Assembly: GCF_001877785.1 (NCBI RefSeq)
Contig: NZ_MINN01000106.1
Span: forward strand, 186,001-250,000
Direction of reading: 5' to 3'
Length of the DNA: 64,000 nt
From: Rossellomorea aquimaris
GTDB taxonomy: Bacteria; Bacillota; Bacilli; Bacillales; Bacillaceae_B
Part shown: piece after piece, positions 42,083 through 50,685 of the stretch
Position numbering within the stretch: position 1 is the stretch's first letter
Layout: each line of letters starts with the position of its first letter
The notes under the pieces: model-generated
Databases searched by the model: none
Told to the model about the DNA's origin: nothing
The model's input: the letters and a program-made list of their open reading frames with translations, nothing else
Translations under genes and position numbers: made by a program

Positions 42083-43504
42083 ATGAAAAAGGAAATGCCA
42101 TTCTGGCTCGCCGTCATACCGCTGCTTGTGATGATTACGGTGATGGCCATCACGATCGTCGTGCTGGAACAAGGGCCTCATATCCCGCTGATCATCGGGA
42201 CGACAACGGCTGCGCTCACGGCCTGGTTTGCAGGCTTCAAATGGAAGGACATCGAGGAATCGATGTATAAGGGGATCCGCCTTGCGCTTCCGGCGGTCGT
42301 CATCATCATGCTGGTGGGTCTCACCATAGGGGCATGGATCGGCGGAGGAATTGTCGCAACGATGATATACTACGGCCTGAAAATGATTACTCCGTCTCTT
42401 TTTCTTCTGTCGATTGCAGTGATTTGTGCTGTCGTATCCCTTGCGATCGGAAGTTCCTGGTCTACGATGGGGACAATCGGTGTTGCGGGAATGGGAATCG
42501 GGATGAGTATGGGGATCCCGGCACCGATGATTGCCGGAGCGATTATCTCAGGTGCTTATTTCGGGGATAAAATGTCACCGCTGTCTGATACGACCAACCT
42601 GGCTTCGGGACTCACCAATACAGACCTTTTTGTACATATCAGACATATGCTTTACACGACGATACCGGGCTTTGCGATTGCCCTCGGTGTCTATGCATAT
42701 CTGGGAAGGAACTTCGGGAAGAACGGGGTCGACACGGCCGATATTGAAAAAACGATCGGCGTCCTGCAGGACAGCTTCGTCGTGTCACCGTTTCTGCTGA
42801 TTGTCCCGCTTCTCGTCATCGTACTTGTTGCCAAGAAGGTACCTGCCATTCCGGCGTTGATTGTGGGCATCGTTCTTGGATTCTGCGCACAGGTATTCAT
42901 TCAGCATGATTCGTTTGCCGACGCTGTATCCGCCCTGCAAAGCGGGTATGTGATCGAAACGGGTAATACCATGGTAGATGACTTGTTTTCCCGCGGCGGT
43001 CTTGATTCGATGATGTATACGGTATCGATGACGATCGTGGCGATGACATTCGGAGGGATCCTGGAACATACCGGAATGCTGCAGGCCATCGTCAATCAGA
43101 TCCTGAAAGTGACAAAGACGGCCAGAGGAATGGTGGCTTCGACAGTTGTTTCATGCTTTGCCACAAATGCTTCCTGCTCGGAACAGTATATCTCGGTGGT
43201 GGTACCTTCCCGGATGTATGCGAATGCGTATAAGGAAAAGGGGCTGCATTCAAAGAATCTGTCCCGCGCGCTTGAAGACGGGGGGACGCTGACGTCCGTC
43301 TTCATTCCATGGAATACTTGCGGGGTCTTCATCCTGGGGACACTCGGGGTCCATGCGTTCGATTATGCCCCGTATGCCGTATTGAATTTCATCGTTCCGG
43401 TCATTTCCATCATTTATGCGCTCACCGGCTTCACGATTGAAAAGCTGAGTGAAGCGGAGATGAAAGCAGAAGCGGAACAGGAGGAGACCACGCTGTCCTC
43501 CTGA
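42083..43504 (+). CDS. nhaC: NhaC-family Na+/H+ antiporter
   Basis: A 473-residue antiporter with about 11-12 helices. Family motifs: GLTIGAWIGGGIVATMIYYGL, AIGSSWSTMGTIGVAGMGIG, GAYFGDKMSPLSDTTNLAS and NASCSEQYISVVVPSRM. NhaC homologues exchange Na+ for H+; some (MleN) move organic acids with ions, so a malate/lactate or amino-acid-related substrate is possible in this catabolic neighbourhood. AAGGGGG precedes ATG, and an 11-bp paired repeat lies 35-60 nt upstream. Confidence 0.88.
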   Translation: MKKEMPFWLAVIPLLVMITVMAITIVVLEQGPHIPLIIGTTTAALTAWFAGFKWKDIEESMYKGIRLALPAVVIIMLVGLTIGAWIGGGIVATMIYYGLKMITPSLFLLSIAVICAVVSLAIGSSWSTMGTIGVAGMGIGMSMGIPAPMIAGAIISGAYFGDKMSPLSDTTNLASGLTNTDLFVHIRHMLYTTIPGFAIALGVYAYLGRNFGKNGVDTADIEKTIGVLQDSFVVSPFLLIVPLLVIVLVAKKVPAIPALIVGIVLGFCAQVFIQHDSFADAVSALQSGYVIETGNTMVDDLFSRGGLDSMMYTVSMTIVAMTFGGILEHTGMLQAIVNQILKVTKTARGMVASTVVSCFATNASCSEQYISVVVPSRMYANAYKEKGLHSKNLSRALEDGGTLTSVFIPWNTCGVFILGTLGVHAFDYAPYAVLNFIVPVISIIYALTGFTIEKLSEAEMKAEAEQEETTLSS

Positions 43505-43516
43505 TCCACTCAGTAC

Positions 43517-44782
43517 TCAATACATGGGGAAGGACAGCTCGTATACGGCACGGGGGCGCCCTTGCGAATAGGTCATTTCCTCTCCTGTGATCCTGGCAGA
43601 ACCGTTGTCGACCAGCTTCTTTAAGATCCGTTCCGCAGACCGCCTGGAGATTTGCATATAATCGGAGAGCTCAGCGGCGGTGAAATCCCGGAATGAACGA
43701 TTCTTATAGAATTGCATGATCTTAGAGAGGTTTGCAGGACTCAATTTTAATTGCTTGGCCAGGGACAGCATGTCTGGATGATTATATTTCAGCTGCTGTT
43801 TCTTATTTTTATCAGGATAAGGACCTGAAAGTTCTTTGTCCTCATTCACTATAAAAGCACAGCTCTCAGCATCATACTTCGATGCAAATGAAAGGGCGGT
43901 CTCTGCATTCTCCTCAGCCTGTGCGGCCGTGTGTCCATACCCGAAGCCGGCCAGGACGGGCTGATCAAGCTGGAAGAAGGAATGGAATTCGGCGGTCCCC
44001 AGGAGATTTTCAATGCTTCCCCTGTTGCTGTAGATGGTATAGGCGGATTTCTCATCCTTTTTTTGAAGGATGCCTTCCATCAGATGAACGAGTTTTTGAA
44101 GGCTGCTGTTCTCCGTGTGCTTTTCCTGTACAACAATGCGCACTGCGGCAATCGCGGCGGCTTTTCTTTTAGAAAGGAGAGCCTGAGACCGGGCTTCATT
44201 GATTGTCCGCATCAGCGTTTTAGCAGGATCGATCATCCTCATGCATGGGATATTCAGTTGGTCGAGTCTGTCATAAACACTGTGGATGCTCGTTAAGGCA
44301 AATCTGGTTTTTCCATCTTGGAATAAACGCTGGTGAAAGGTTGCATACTCACTGATGCTGAATTCGTGCGGAAGGCTGCTTTTATAATCCATGACGTATT
44401 GGGGAGGGTTCTTAAGGTGCAGGTCTGTCATGATGTGATCTACAAAGGCTGTGTCCATCAAATCGATGGATACGTGTTCAGGTTTGATTTCATGATGATG
44501 AAGGATATGGAACAACGATGTGATGAGAGCCGTCTCATCCTGTTCAAGATACAGGACTGGGACCGTTAACGCTGTGCATGCTTCTTTTGAAAAAAAGTAA
44601 GGCAGCCCCCCTGAGAATAAAACGGCATCACATGGTGTGATAGTTGGGATAAGCTTATCTGCTTCTCCAGGATCAGAGTATATGTATGGAATCAGATCGA
44701 TGCCGTTCAGGCGGGGGGCAATGGAAGCCTGGACATAAGCGTTGAAATCCTTGGAGCCGATCAAAGCGATTTTCGTATTCAT
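43517..44782 (-). CDS. Transcriptional regulator with GGDEF-like/GCH-III-like central domain and C-terminal winged HTH
   Basis: A 421-residue protein I cannot assign to a named family. Residues 1-170 form a Rossmann-like sensor (KIALIGSKDFNAYVQ; CDAVLFSGGLPYFFS). Residues 210-325 contain GFGYGHTAAQAEENAETALSFA, resembling degenerate nucleotide-cyclase/GTP cyclohydrolase III-like regulatory domains. Residues 335-421 are a winged HTH (LSLAKQLKLSPANLSKIMQF; LSDYMQISRRSAERILKKLVDNG). AAAGGAGA precedes ATG. It is divergent from the racemase gene across an 87-nt gap containing the paired 11-bp repeat, and convergent to nhaC, so it likely controls both. Confidence 0.75.
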   Translation of the reverse strand: MNTKIALIGSKDFNAYVQASIAPRLNGIDLIPYIYSDPGEADKLIPTITPCDAVLFSGGLPYFFSKEACTALTVPVLYLEQDETALITSLFHILHHHEIKPEHVSIDLMDTAFVDHIMTDLHLKNPPQYVMDYKSSLPHEFSISEYATFHQRLFQDGKTRFALTSIHSVYDRLDQLNIPCMRMIDPAKTLMRTINEARSQALLSKRKAAAIAAVRIVVQEKHTENSSLQKLVHLMEGILQKKDEKSAYTIYSNRGSIENLLGTAEFHSFFQLDQPVLAGFGYGHTAAQAEENAETALSFASKYDAESCAFIVNEDKELSGPYPDKNKKQQLKYNHPDMLSLAKQLKLSPANLSKIMQFYKNRSFRDFTAAELSDYMQISRRSAERILKKLVDNGSARITGEEMTYSQGRPRAVYELSFPMY

Positions 44783-44804
44783 GTGGATCTCCTTTCCGGA
44801 TTAA

Positions 44805-44826
44805 CGACTATATAACGACATTATAT
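44805..44826. promoter_or_regulatory. Paired 11-bp repeat in regulator/racemase intergenic gap
   Basis: CGACTATATAA CGACATTATAT, matching the repeat at 42020 at 17 or more of 22 positions. It also contains the perfect palindrome ATATAA-CGACA-TTATAT. Position suits autorepression of the regulator and control of the racemase operon. Confidence 0.6.
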
Positions 44827-44869
44827 CAATCTTACAAGACATTTGTCAGATGCAAAGGAGTGTTTTTTG

Positions 44870-45979
44870 ATGATCATTAAAAAAATTAATTTGTACGCCA
44901 TCCGGCTGCCGCTGAAACAGCCATTCATCATCAGCTACCATACATATGATGATATGCCTTCCATCATCCTTGAGATGGAAACGGATGAAGGCATCACCGG
45001 GTACGGGGAAGCGGTAGCGGACGAGCATGTGACGGGGGAAACGTGGGAAAGCACATTCCAGGTGCTGAAAAATACGCTGGCCCCTAAACTGATCGGTATG
45101 AGCCCTTTTAACATTGAAAAGATTCATGAGATGATGGACCTGGCCGTTTATCAATGTCCGGCAGCAAAGGCAGCGGTCGATATCGCTTGTTATGATGCCA
45201 TCGGGAAAAAAGTGAAGCAGCCCGTCTATCAGCTGCTAGGAGGACGGTACCATGAAGAATTTCAGCTGACCCATGTGCTGAGCATAACCGAACCTGACCG
45301 GATGGCAGAAGAAGCTGCCAGGATGATCGGGGAAGGGTTTCAGTCATTTAAGATGAAAGTCGGAACAGATATCGGAATGGATATCGAACGAGTCAGGAAG
45401 GTCCGCGAACGTATCGGGCTGGAAGTACCGATAAGGGTGGACGTGAATCAAGGCTGGAAGAACAGCAGCCAAACGTTAAGGGCCATCCGCCACCTTCAGG
45501 AATTGAACATCGACTGGCTGGAGCAGCCTGTTGCCGCTGACGATGTTGATGGGATGGTCCGGATCAGAACGATGACGGATATTCCGCTCATGATCGATGA
45601 AGGGTTTAAAGGTGTGCGTGAAATGCGGGAAATCATTGCGAAGAAGGCAGCGGATAAAGTGAATATCAAACTGATGAAAAGCGGAGGCATCCACCCGGCA
45701 GTCAAACTCGCCCATATGGCAGAAATGGCAGGAATTGAATGCCAGGTCGGTTCGATGGTCGAGTCATCGATCGCGTCGGCGGCAGGCTACCATGTTGCCT
45801 TTTCCAAAAAGGTCATCACTAGTGTAGAATTGACGGGACCGATTAAATTCTCGAAGGATGTCGGCGATCTGCATTATGATATCCCTTATATCCGTCTCAC
45901 GGAAAAGGCAGGTCTCGGGGTGGAAGTGGACAAAGGGATCCTTGAAGAATTGACCGGGTTTAAGAGTTTCATAGAGTAA
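44870..45979 (+). CDS. Enolase-superfamily racemase/epimerase (MLE subgroup)
   Basis: A 369-residue enolase-superfamily enzyme with a capping domain (residues 1-125) and a TIM barrel. Catalytic positions are all present: K-x-K in FKMKVGTD, metal ligands D in RVDVNQGW, E in LEQPVA, D/E in IDEGF, and the second base lysine in NIKLMKSGG. DxNQGW and KLMKSGG favour dipeptide epimerases over N-succinylamino-acid racemases, but IDEGFKG departs from both. AAAGGAG lies 9 nt before ATG. The GNAT gene starts 13 nt after its stop, an operon. Likely abstracts an alpha proton from an N-acylated amino acid or dipeptide. Confidence 0.85.
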   Translation: MIIKKINLYAIRLPLKQPFIISYHTYDDMPSIILEMETDEGITGYGEAVADEHVTGETWESTFQVLKNTLAPKLIGMSPFNIEKIHEMMDLAVYQCPAAKAAVDIACYDAIGKKVKQPVYQLLGGRYHEEFQLTHVLSITEPDRMAEEAARMIGEGFQSFKMKVGTDIGMDIERVRKVRERIGLEVPIRVDVNQGWKNSSQTLRAIRHLQELNIDWLEQPVAADDVDGMVRIRTMTDIPLMIDEGFKGVREMREIIAKKAADKVNIKLMKSGGIHPAVKLAHMAEMAGIECQVGSMVESSIASAAGYHVAFSKKVITSVELTGPIKFSKDVGDLHYDIPYIRLTEKAGLGVEVDKGILEELTGFKSFIE

Positions 45980-45992
45980 GGAGCATGAATAC

Positions 45993-46694
45993 ATGGACTA
46001 TCTATTTCAAGGCTTTCTTGAGAAAAACAAAGAATCCTATACTGTCAGATTGTTGAATAAAGAGGATATTGATCAGATTCATGAACTGCAGGAGCTGGTA
46101 GTGATGGACCTGAAGAAAAAATCGGCTTTACAGCCCCTCACGTACGAAGAGCTGGAATATATTTTGGATGGGAACGGCCTGATGCTCGGTGCTTTTACAG
46201 AGTATGGAATGATCGCATTCCGGGCCCTTTTAATCCCGCCGATCGATGAAGAACATCTCGGACTGGATGCGGGACTGCCCGAAGAAGAACTGAATGATGT
46301 GATTTATCAGGAAATCTCAACTGTGCACCCTGGTTACAGGGGCAACCGGCTGCAGCAGACCCTTGCCCACTTGATCATGGAAGAGCTGGGGAATCTGGAA
46401 CGGAACTTTACTTATGCTGCCTGCACGGTCGCTCCATTCAACATTCCCAGTTTGAAAGATAAATTCAGCCAGGGGATGGAAATCGCTGCCCTTAAGATTA
46501 AATATGCCGACCAGCTGCGCTATATTTTCATCAAGCGATTGGACGGCAGGGATACGAGAGGGGAAATTTACGAGCTTGAGGGAGTGCCGATGGGGGATAC
46601 AGCGGGTCAGCAGGCATTGCTTGGTAAAGGCTGGCGCGGTATTTCGATGGAGGAAGAGAAAGGCGGGTACGTGGTGGTATACGTGAAAAGGTGA
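45993..46694 (+). CDS. GNAT-family acyltransferase in the racemase operon
   Basis: A 233-residue protein with a GNAT-type core: STVHPGYRGNRLQQTLAHLIM contains the acyl-CoA loop (YRGNRLQ). It is longer than ordinary GNATs. TAAGGAG spans the racemase stop, giving tight coupling. In Geobacillus a D-amino acid N-succinyltransferase of the GNAT family works with an enolase-superfamily N-succinylamino-acid racemase and an M20 desuccinylase; the same three families are encoded here, so this protein may acylate D-amino acids. Inference from context. Confidence 0.75.
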   Translation: MDYLFQGFLEKNKESYTVRLLNKEDIDQIHELQELVVMDLKKKSALQPLTYEELEYILDGNGLMLGAFTEYGMIAFRALLIPPIDEEHLGLDAGLPEEELNDVIYQEISTVHPGYRGNRLQQTLAHLIMEELGNLERNFTYAACTVAPFNIPSLKDKFSQGMEIAALKIKYADQLRYIFIKRLDGRDTRGEIYELEGVPMGDTAGQQALLGKGWRGISMEEEKGGYVVVYVKR

Positions 46695-46726
46695 CGTGAA
46701 ATCGGCCTGCTGAGCAGAGGAATAAT

Positions 46727-46840
46727 ATGTACAGAAAAAACGGGTTCGTGGACTGTAAGGGGTTCTGTTTTGAAATGCAAAATATGAATCAACATTGCTT
46801 TTCGTATAGTAATTCGCACCAAAATAAAGAAGCTGATTAG
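46727..46840 (+). CDS. Possible 37-residue protein
   Basis: ATG follows AGAGGA by five bases; the frame MYRKNGFVDCKGFCFEMQ... runs 37 codons to TAG and contains three cysteines. No family. It could be a spurious frame between the GNAT gene and its terminator. Confidence 0.25.
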   Translation: MYRKNGFVDCKGFCFEMQNMNQHCFSYSNSHQNKEAD

Positions 46841-46857
46841 CAAGGATACCGGAATAT

Positions 46858-46892
46858 AAAAAAGCTTGAAGACAGAGGCTCCAAGCTTTTTT
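46858..46892 (+). terminator. Terminator of the racemase-GNAT operon
   Basis: AAAAGCTTG-GAAG and CTCCAAGCTTTT form a stem with six A before and six T after; it would work on either strand. Confidence 0.75.
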
Positions 46893-47012
46893 ATACAGGG
46901 ATAAGCACTGGTTAACGATCTCCAAATATATGCCATTACATAAAATAAACGACTAAAACGAAAATAAGGGGATAAATTCATCTTATTAACTTATTAGCAC
47001 TTAATATGAAGT

Positions 47013-47150
47013 AAATAAGGGAAACATTTCCCCCTATTTACTTCAAATGTATGAAAATGGACCCTTTCACCTTACCTTAAAGGGAAAAACTCCCCTTATC
47101 TCCCCCTAATCTATCCCGATTCTTCAAGATAAAGGGAAAAACTCCCCTTA
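47013..47150. repeat. Degenerate AAGGGAAAAACTCCCCTTA repeats
   Basis: AAAGGGAAAAACTCCCCTTA occurs exactly at 47090 and 47131 (41 nt apart). AAGGGAAACATTTCCCCCTA at 47017 is a third, looser copy. Intervening sequence carries CCCTTT and CTCCCCCTAAT remnants, so the underlying period may be about 20. GATTCTTCAAGAT precedes the last unit, like the boundaries of other arrays. Confidence 0.55.
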
Positions 47151-47202
47151 TTTTAGTTTTTGTATTCAAAATCAATCCGAACCAGGTACATGCTTTTTTC
47201 GG

Positions 47203-48225
47203 CTATGATCTTTTATGTGTGATTTCCAGTCCCTGCTGATCCAGTGCGTACTTGATTCCCTGCTGCAAGATGGTGAAGCACGGGATGCCTGCCACTGAAT
47301 GTCCGGATTGTACAATCTTCATGCTGAGTTCCGCTGATATTCCAACAAGCAGGCATTTCGTTCCCAGCAGGCCGGCAGATCCAACAAACTTCCGGATGAA
47401 ATCAAGCGTGTAATCGTCGAATCCGGTCAGGCTGGTCAGGTCGAGAACTAAATATTGAGCATTATAATGAGGGAGATTCAGCAACGTCCGGTTCAACAAT
47501 TCCTCTCCTCTCAATTCATCATATGGCCCGACTAGCGGGACCACCAGGATCGAGTCCATCACCGGGATGATCGGGGAGGAAATTTCCTTGATGATATCCG
47601 AAAGCACCTGGGTACGCTGTTCCGTCAGCTGCTCCAATTCTGAACGCGCCTTTTTTGTCTGTTCATCGAATAGAGTCTTTACATTCAAGGTCGGTGTGAT
47701 ATCCGACGGGAAGAATTCATACTGACTATATTCGTCTCCGCCTATCTGGCTCTTTACAATCCTGTACCATACGTTTGCATTGAATAATCCGGAGAATACT
47801 CCTGCCCAGTGTCCGGGAAGGAATTTCCCCTCATCTGCTTTTCCCTGGGCGAGGATCACTTTGTGCTCCCAGCCATTTTTGACGGTGACCACCGCTTTCC
47901 TGTCTTCAATAGAGTAATAGACTACATCAGTAAGGCCCCACCCCGCAGCGGCATATGTATTCGGAAGATTAGTCAAGATTTCATCCGTATGTCCGATCGT
48001 GTCCATATAGAATTGACTCACAATCTTTCCGGTCCTGTACCCGGCTGTTTCAAGAACGAGCTCTGATTCCTTTTCCCCTGCAATTTCTTCAATGGAATCA
48101 AACAGCGTTTTAAAAGCTGTATTCACCCAAAACAGTACAACTTCATCATTCTCAAAATGAAAATCTCCATTCTCCAGATTCCAGTCAAATATTGATCCGT
48201 TGACATTCACCTCATACGCAGTCAT
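47203..48225 (-). CDS. STAS-domain protein, RsbR-like
   Basis: A 340-residue protein. The C-terminal 115 residues are a STAS domain (PIIPVMDSILVVPLVGPYDELRGEEL; YLVLDLTSLTGFDDYTLDFIRK), as in RsbR-family stressosome proteins. The central helical linker (DEQTKKARSELEQLTEQRTQVL) leads from a 190-residue N-terminal domain resembling a V4R-like ligand-binding fold. In RsbR a T/S in the STAS loop is phosphorylated; LTSLTGFDD provides candidates. GGAGG lies 9 nt before ATG. Monocistronic. A sensory input to stress signalling is inferred. Confidence 0.75.
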   Translation of the reverse strand: MTAYEVNVNGSIFDWNLENGDFHFENDEVVLFWVNTAFKTLFDSIEEIAGEKESELVLETAGYRTGKIVSQFYMDTIGHTDEILTNLPNTYAAAGWGLTDVVYYSIEDRKAVVTVKNGWEHKVILAQGKADEGKFLPGHWAGVFSGLFNANVWYRIVKSQIGGDEYSQYEFFPSDITPTLNVKTLFDEQTKKARSELEQLTEQRTQVLSDIIKEISSPIIPVMDSILVVPLVGPYDELRGEELLNRTLLNLPHYNAQYLVLDLTSLTGFDDYTLDFIRKFVGSAGLLGTKCLLVGISAELSMKIVQSGHSVAGIPCFTILQQGIKYALDQQGLEITHKRS

Positions 48226-48378
48226 AAACAGCAGCCTCCATAAAACAAATATGTTGATAGTTACCTATACCCAAAAAAAGGGACTATAAAGTTTTTTATT
48301 TATCAAATTAATTATACGGATATCCATTGATAGAGTAAATCTGCACGCTTAGCTGGAAAAAAGAAATTGGCAAAAATA

Positions 48379-48405
48379 AAAACCCGGCCTGGAGGGGCGG
48401 GTTTC
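48379..48405 (-). terminator. Terminator of the sortase gene
   Basis: AAACCCG pairs with CGGGTTT, read on the minus strand into a U-run; the stem touches the stop codon. Confidence 0.7.
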
Positions 48406-49042
48406 ACTTTTTCAGTTCTGTATAGATGACCAGCCGTTTACTGTAGTTTCTTGCTGAACGGTCGAAGTCTCCTGTGCAGGTGATCAGGTTCAATGAGCTT
48501 CTGTGGGTATAACCGAAGATTGTTTTCAACGGGGCGTCATCCCAAGGGTATTCTTTTTTACCAGTCACGATAAAGGTTCTTGTGTCACCGGATTTGCTGG
48601 TGACTTTGACCTCGTCGCCTTCTGTAAGCTTGCTCAGTTCATAAAAAACGGCGGGGCCGTTCCGGCTGTCGACATGGCCGCCGATGACTGCATTTCCGGG
48701 TTCACCCGGTTTGTAGCCCTTTTCAAACCACCCAGTCGTATTGAAGTTTTCGGTGACAGCCATCTCCCCATTTTCCTTTATACCGACGGATTCGACATCG
48801 GTTTTCAGGCCGATTGCCGGTATTTCAAGGGAGGAGGGAATAATCCCGGTTCTTTCGTCCTTGATGATCGATTCGGCGTAGGGGGATGAGGTGGTGGTTG
48901 TGCTGGCCACGGGTTGTTGGGTTGTTTCCGCCTGCCTGGCTGGTTTTTCAGCAGGTTCCAAGCTCACGCCCATTTCTGAACTGCATGCAGAAATAGTCAT
49001 TAGTACAAGCACAAGGAAGGCAGTCCTCATAGTATAAAACAT
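48404..49042 (-). CDS. Class F sortase, lipoprotein-anchored
   Basis: A 212-residue transpeptidase. It has a type II signal with lipobox TISAC at residue about 20, a T/S/P linker, and the sortase core: IPAIGLKTDVESVG at the start, catalytic His in IGGHVDSR, Cys in LITCTGDF and Arg in RLVIYTEL. Class F sortases in Bacilli and Actinobacteria attach LPxTG-type proteins to the wall. AAAGGAGTG lies 7 nt before ATG. It follows the surface protein gene by about 110 nt on the same strand, making that its likely substrate. Confidence 0.9.
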   Translation of the reverse strand: MFYTMRTAFLVLVLMTISACSSEMGVSLEPAEKPARQAETTQQPVASTTTTSSPYAESIIKDERTGIIPSSLEIPAIGLKTDVESVGIKENGEMAVTENFNTTGWFEKGYKPGEPGNAVIGGHVDSRNGPAVFYELSKLTEGDEVKVTSKSGDTRTFIVTGKKEYPWDDAPLKTIFGYTHRSSLNLITCTGDFDRSARNYSKRLVIYTELKK

Positions 49043-49072
49043 GTGAAGCCACTCCTTTCATCTTCACTTAAG

Positions 49073-49101
49073 AGGGACAGACCTTGCAGGGGGCTGTCCC
49101 T
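49073..49101 (-). terminator. Hairpin between surface-protein and sortase genes
   Basis: AGGGACAG pairs with CTGTCCCT. On the minus strand it is not followed by a long U-run, so partial read-through into the sortase gene is plausible. Confidence 0.45.
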
Positions 49102-49153
49102 TTTGCTTTGTCATTTTATTTGTTTTTATGCAGGTGGAATATTCAATCCCGGA

Positions 49154-50500
49154 TTATTTATTTGCTGCAAATTTTTTCAGTGCAAGTACAGATCCGCCGG
49201 CGATCGCCATCAATGCTGCAAGCAGGTATTCAAGCGGGAATTCTTCAGCATCAGCCGTACCGCCCATTCCGGTGTTCGGCATCTGGGAAGGCATGTCCTG
49301 GGCGAATTTGTCAGGATATTGATCGACAATCGCGGAAGACAGTCCCTTTGCAGGATTCAGCATATGCTCATAAGCCATGCGGATATCCTCGAAAGATTTT
49401 TCATACTCTCCTGCAGCGTAGCTGTCGAATGCCCCGATTAACTGATCAACGTGCATCTGCAGACCTTCAGCCAATGCATCTGACTTCAATCGTCCGTCAG
49501 TGGCCGTTTCAAGGAATTTGGAGAAATCAGCTCGGTAATTATCAAGCTTTTGAAGGGCTTCTTTTTTCGCTGCTTCATCTTCAGCACCCGTTGCTTTTAC
49601 ATAATCCACAAAGAATCCGATATGGTTGGACCACATTTCCTTGAACTGATTTCCCGCTTCTTCACCGTATACAGAAGCAATCGCTGCAGATAAGTCTTCG
49701 GTATTGGCATTCAATGCATTGACGGAAGCTTCGAAGTCCTCTGAGCCGTCGATTCCGTTCTGCATCGCCATTGTGGCAAGTGCTGCGTGTTCTGTCAGCA
49801 AGTGGTTAAGAGTCGCTCTTAAGTCAGCAGCAGGCGTGACGGCCATCGCGTTTTCGAATTTATCAGGATATTGATCGGTGATCGCACTGGATAATCCTTT
49901 TGCGACCATATGCATATGATTGATGGCTTCGCGCTCGTATTTGTAAGCTTGTTCGTAATCGCCCGCGACATAACTGTCAAACGCTCCGATCAGCTGATTC
50001 ACGTGCATCTGCAGTCCTTCTGCCAGGCCGTCTGATTCCAGACGTTCGCCGGTGGCCGTTTCAAGGAATTTAGAGAAGTCCGCGCGGTAGTTATCAAGTT
50101 TCTTCAAGGCTTCGTCTTTCGCAGCCTGGTCGTTTGCTCCGGTCGCTTTTACATAATCGACGAAGAATCCGATATGGTTGGACCACATTTCATTGAATTG
50201 CTCTCCGGCTTCTTCACCGTATACGGAAGCGATGGCAGCCGTTAAGTCTTCCGTGTTGGCATTCAAGGCATTCGCCGCCGCTTCAAAATCTTCGGAACCT
50301 TCAGCACCCCTTCTCATGGCTTCTACAGCAAGATACGCGTGCTCACTTAAATAATGCTGAAGTGTGGTTCTTAAATCTGACGCAGGCGTAACAGCCATCG
50401 GGGAGTGATCTTCACCATTGTGGGCGGATACTGTTCCGGCAGCCGGGATCAACAATGACAAGCTCAGTGGGATCGCCAAATAACTTTTTTTGAATTTCAT
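49154..50500 (-). CDS. Sortase-type surface protein with two tandem 184-residue repeats
   Basis: A 448-residue exported protein: signal peptide cleaved near VSA-HN (residue 26), repeat 1 (35-218) and repeat 2 (219-402), each beginning MAVTPA.DLR.TL and ending SAI.DQYPDKF, very similar to each other. The helical repeats carry EHA.LA and MWSNHIGFFVDYVKATGA. The C-terminus has MPNTG, a hydrophobic helix (YLLAALMAIAGGSVLAL) and KK, a cell-wall sorting signal with Met in place of Leu. AAGGAGAG precedes ATG. A predicted ECF promoter lies 37 nt upstream. Ligand or enzymatic function unknown. Confidence 0.82.
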   Translation of the reverse strand: MKFKKSYLAIPLSLSLLIPAAGTVSAHNGEDHSPMAVTPASDLRTTLQHYLSEHAYLAVEAMRRGAEGSEDFEAAANALNANTEDLTAAIASVYGEEAGEQFNEMWSNHIGFFVDYVKATGANDQAAKDEALKKLDNYRADFSKFLETATGERLESDGLAEGLQMHVNQLIGAFDSYVAGDYEQAYKYEREAINHMHMVAKGLSSAITDQYPDKFENAMAVTPAADLRATLNHLLTEHAALATMAMQNGIDGSEDFEASVNALNANTEDLSAAIASVYGEEAGNQFKEMWSNHIGFFVDYVKATGAEDEAAKKEALQKLDNYRADFSKFLETATDGRLKSDALAEGLQMHVDQLIGAFDSYAAGEYEKSFEDIRMAYEHMLNPAKGLSSAIVDQYPDKFAQDMPSQMPNTGMGGTADAEEFPLEYLLAALMAIAGGSVLALKKFAANK

Positions 50501-50536
50501 AGGGTAATCTCTCCTTTTGTTTTTGTATTTTCATAG

Positions 50537-50566
50537 AGCTAACGACAGAAGTTTGGGGTTGGATCA
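50537..50566 (-). promoter_or_regulatory. ECF-sigma promoter of the surface-protein gene
   Basis: Minus strand reads TGATCCAAC, 13 nt, CGTTAGCT, identical in both boxes and spacing to the site before the sigma gene at 52034. AAC-type -35 and CGT-type -10 boxes are typical of ECF sigma factors. Confidence 0.75.
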
Positions 50567-50643
50567 CTTTTTTTTGAAAAAATTTTTAAGAGAAGAAATT
50601 TGAACGTGTTGAGGGGACGTATAGCAGGTGAACTCATACAAAT

Positions 50644-50673
50644 AAAAAAACCCGGCGTGAATCTGCCGGGTTC
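50644..50673 (-). terminator. Terminator of the sigma/anti-sigma operon
   Basis: AACCCGGC pairs with GCCGGGTT, followed on the minus strand by seven U. Confidence 0.85.
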
Positions 50674-50685
50674 GTGAAAATTGTA

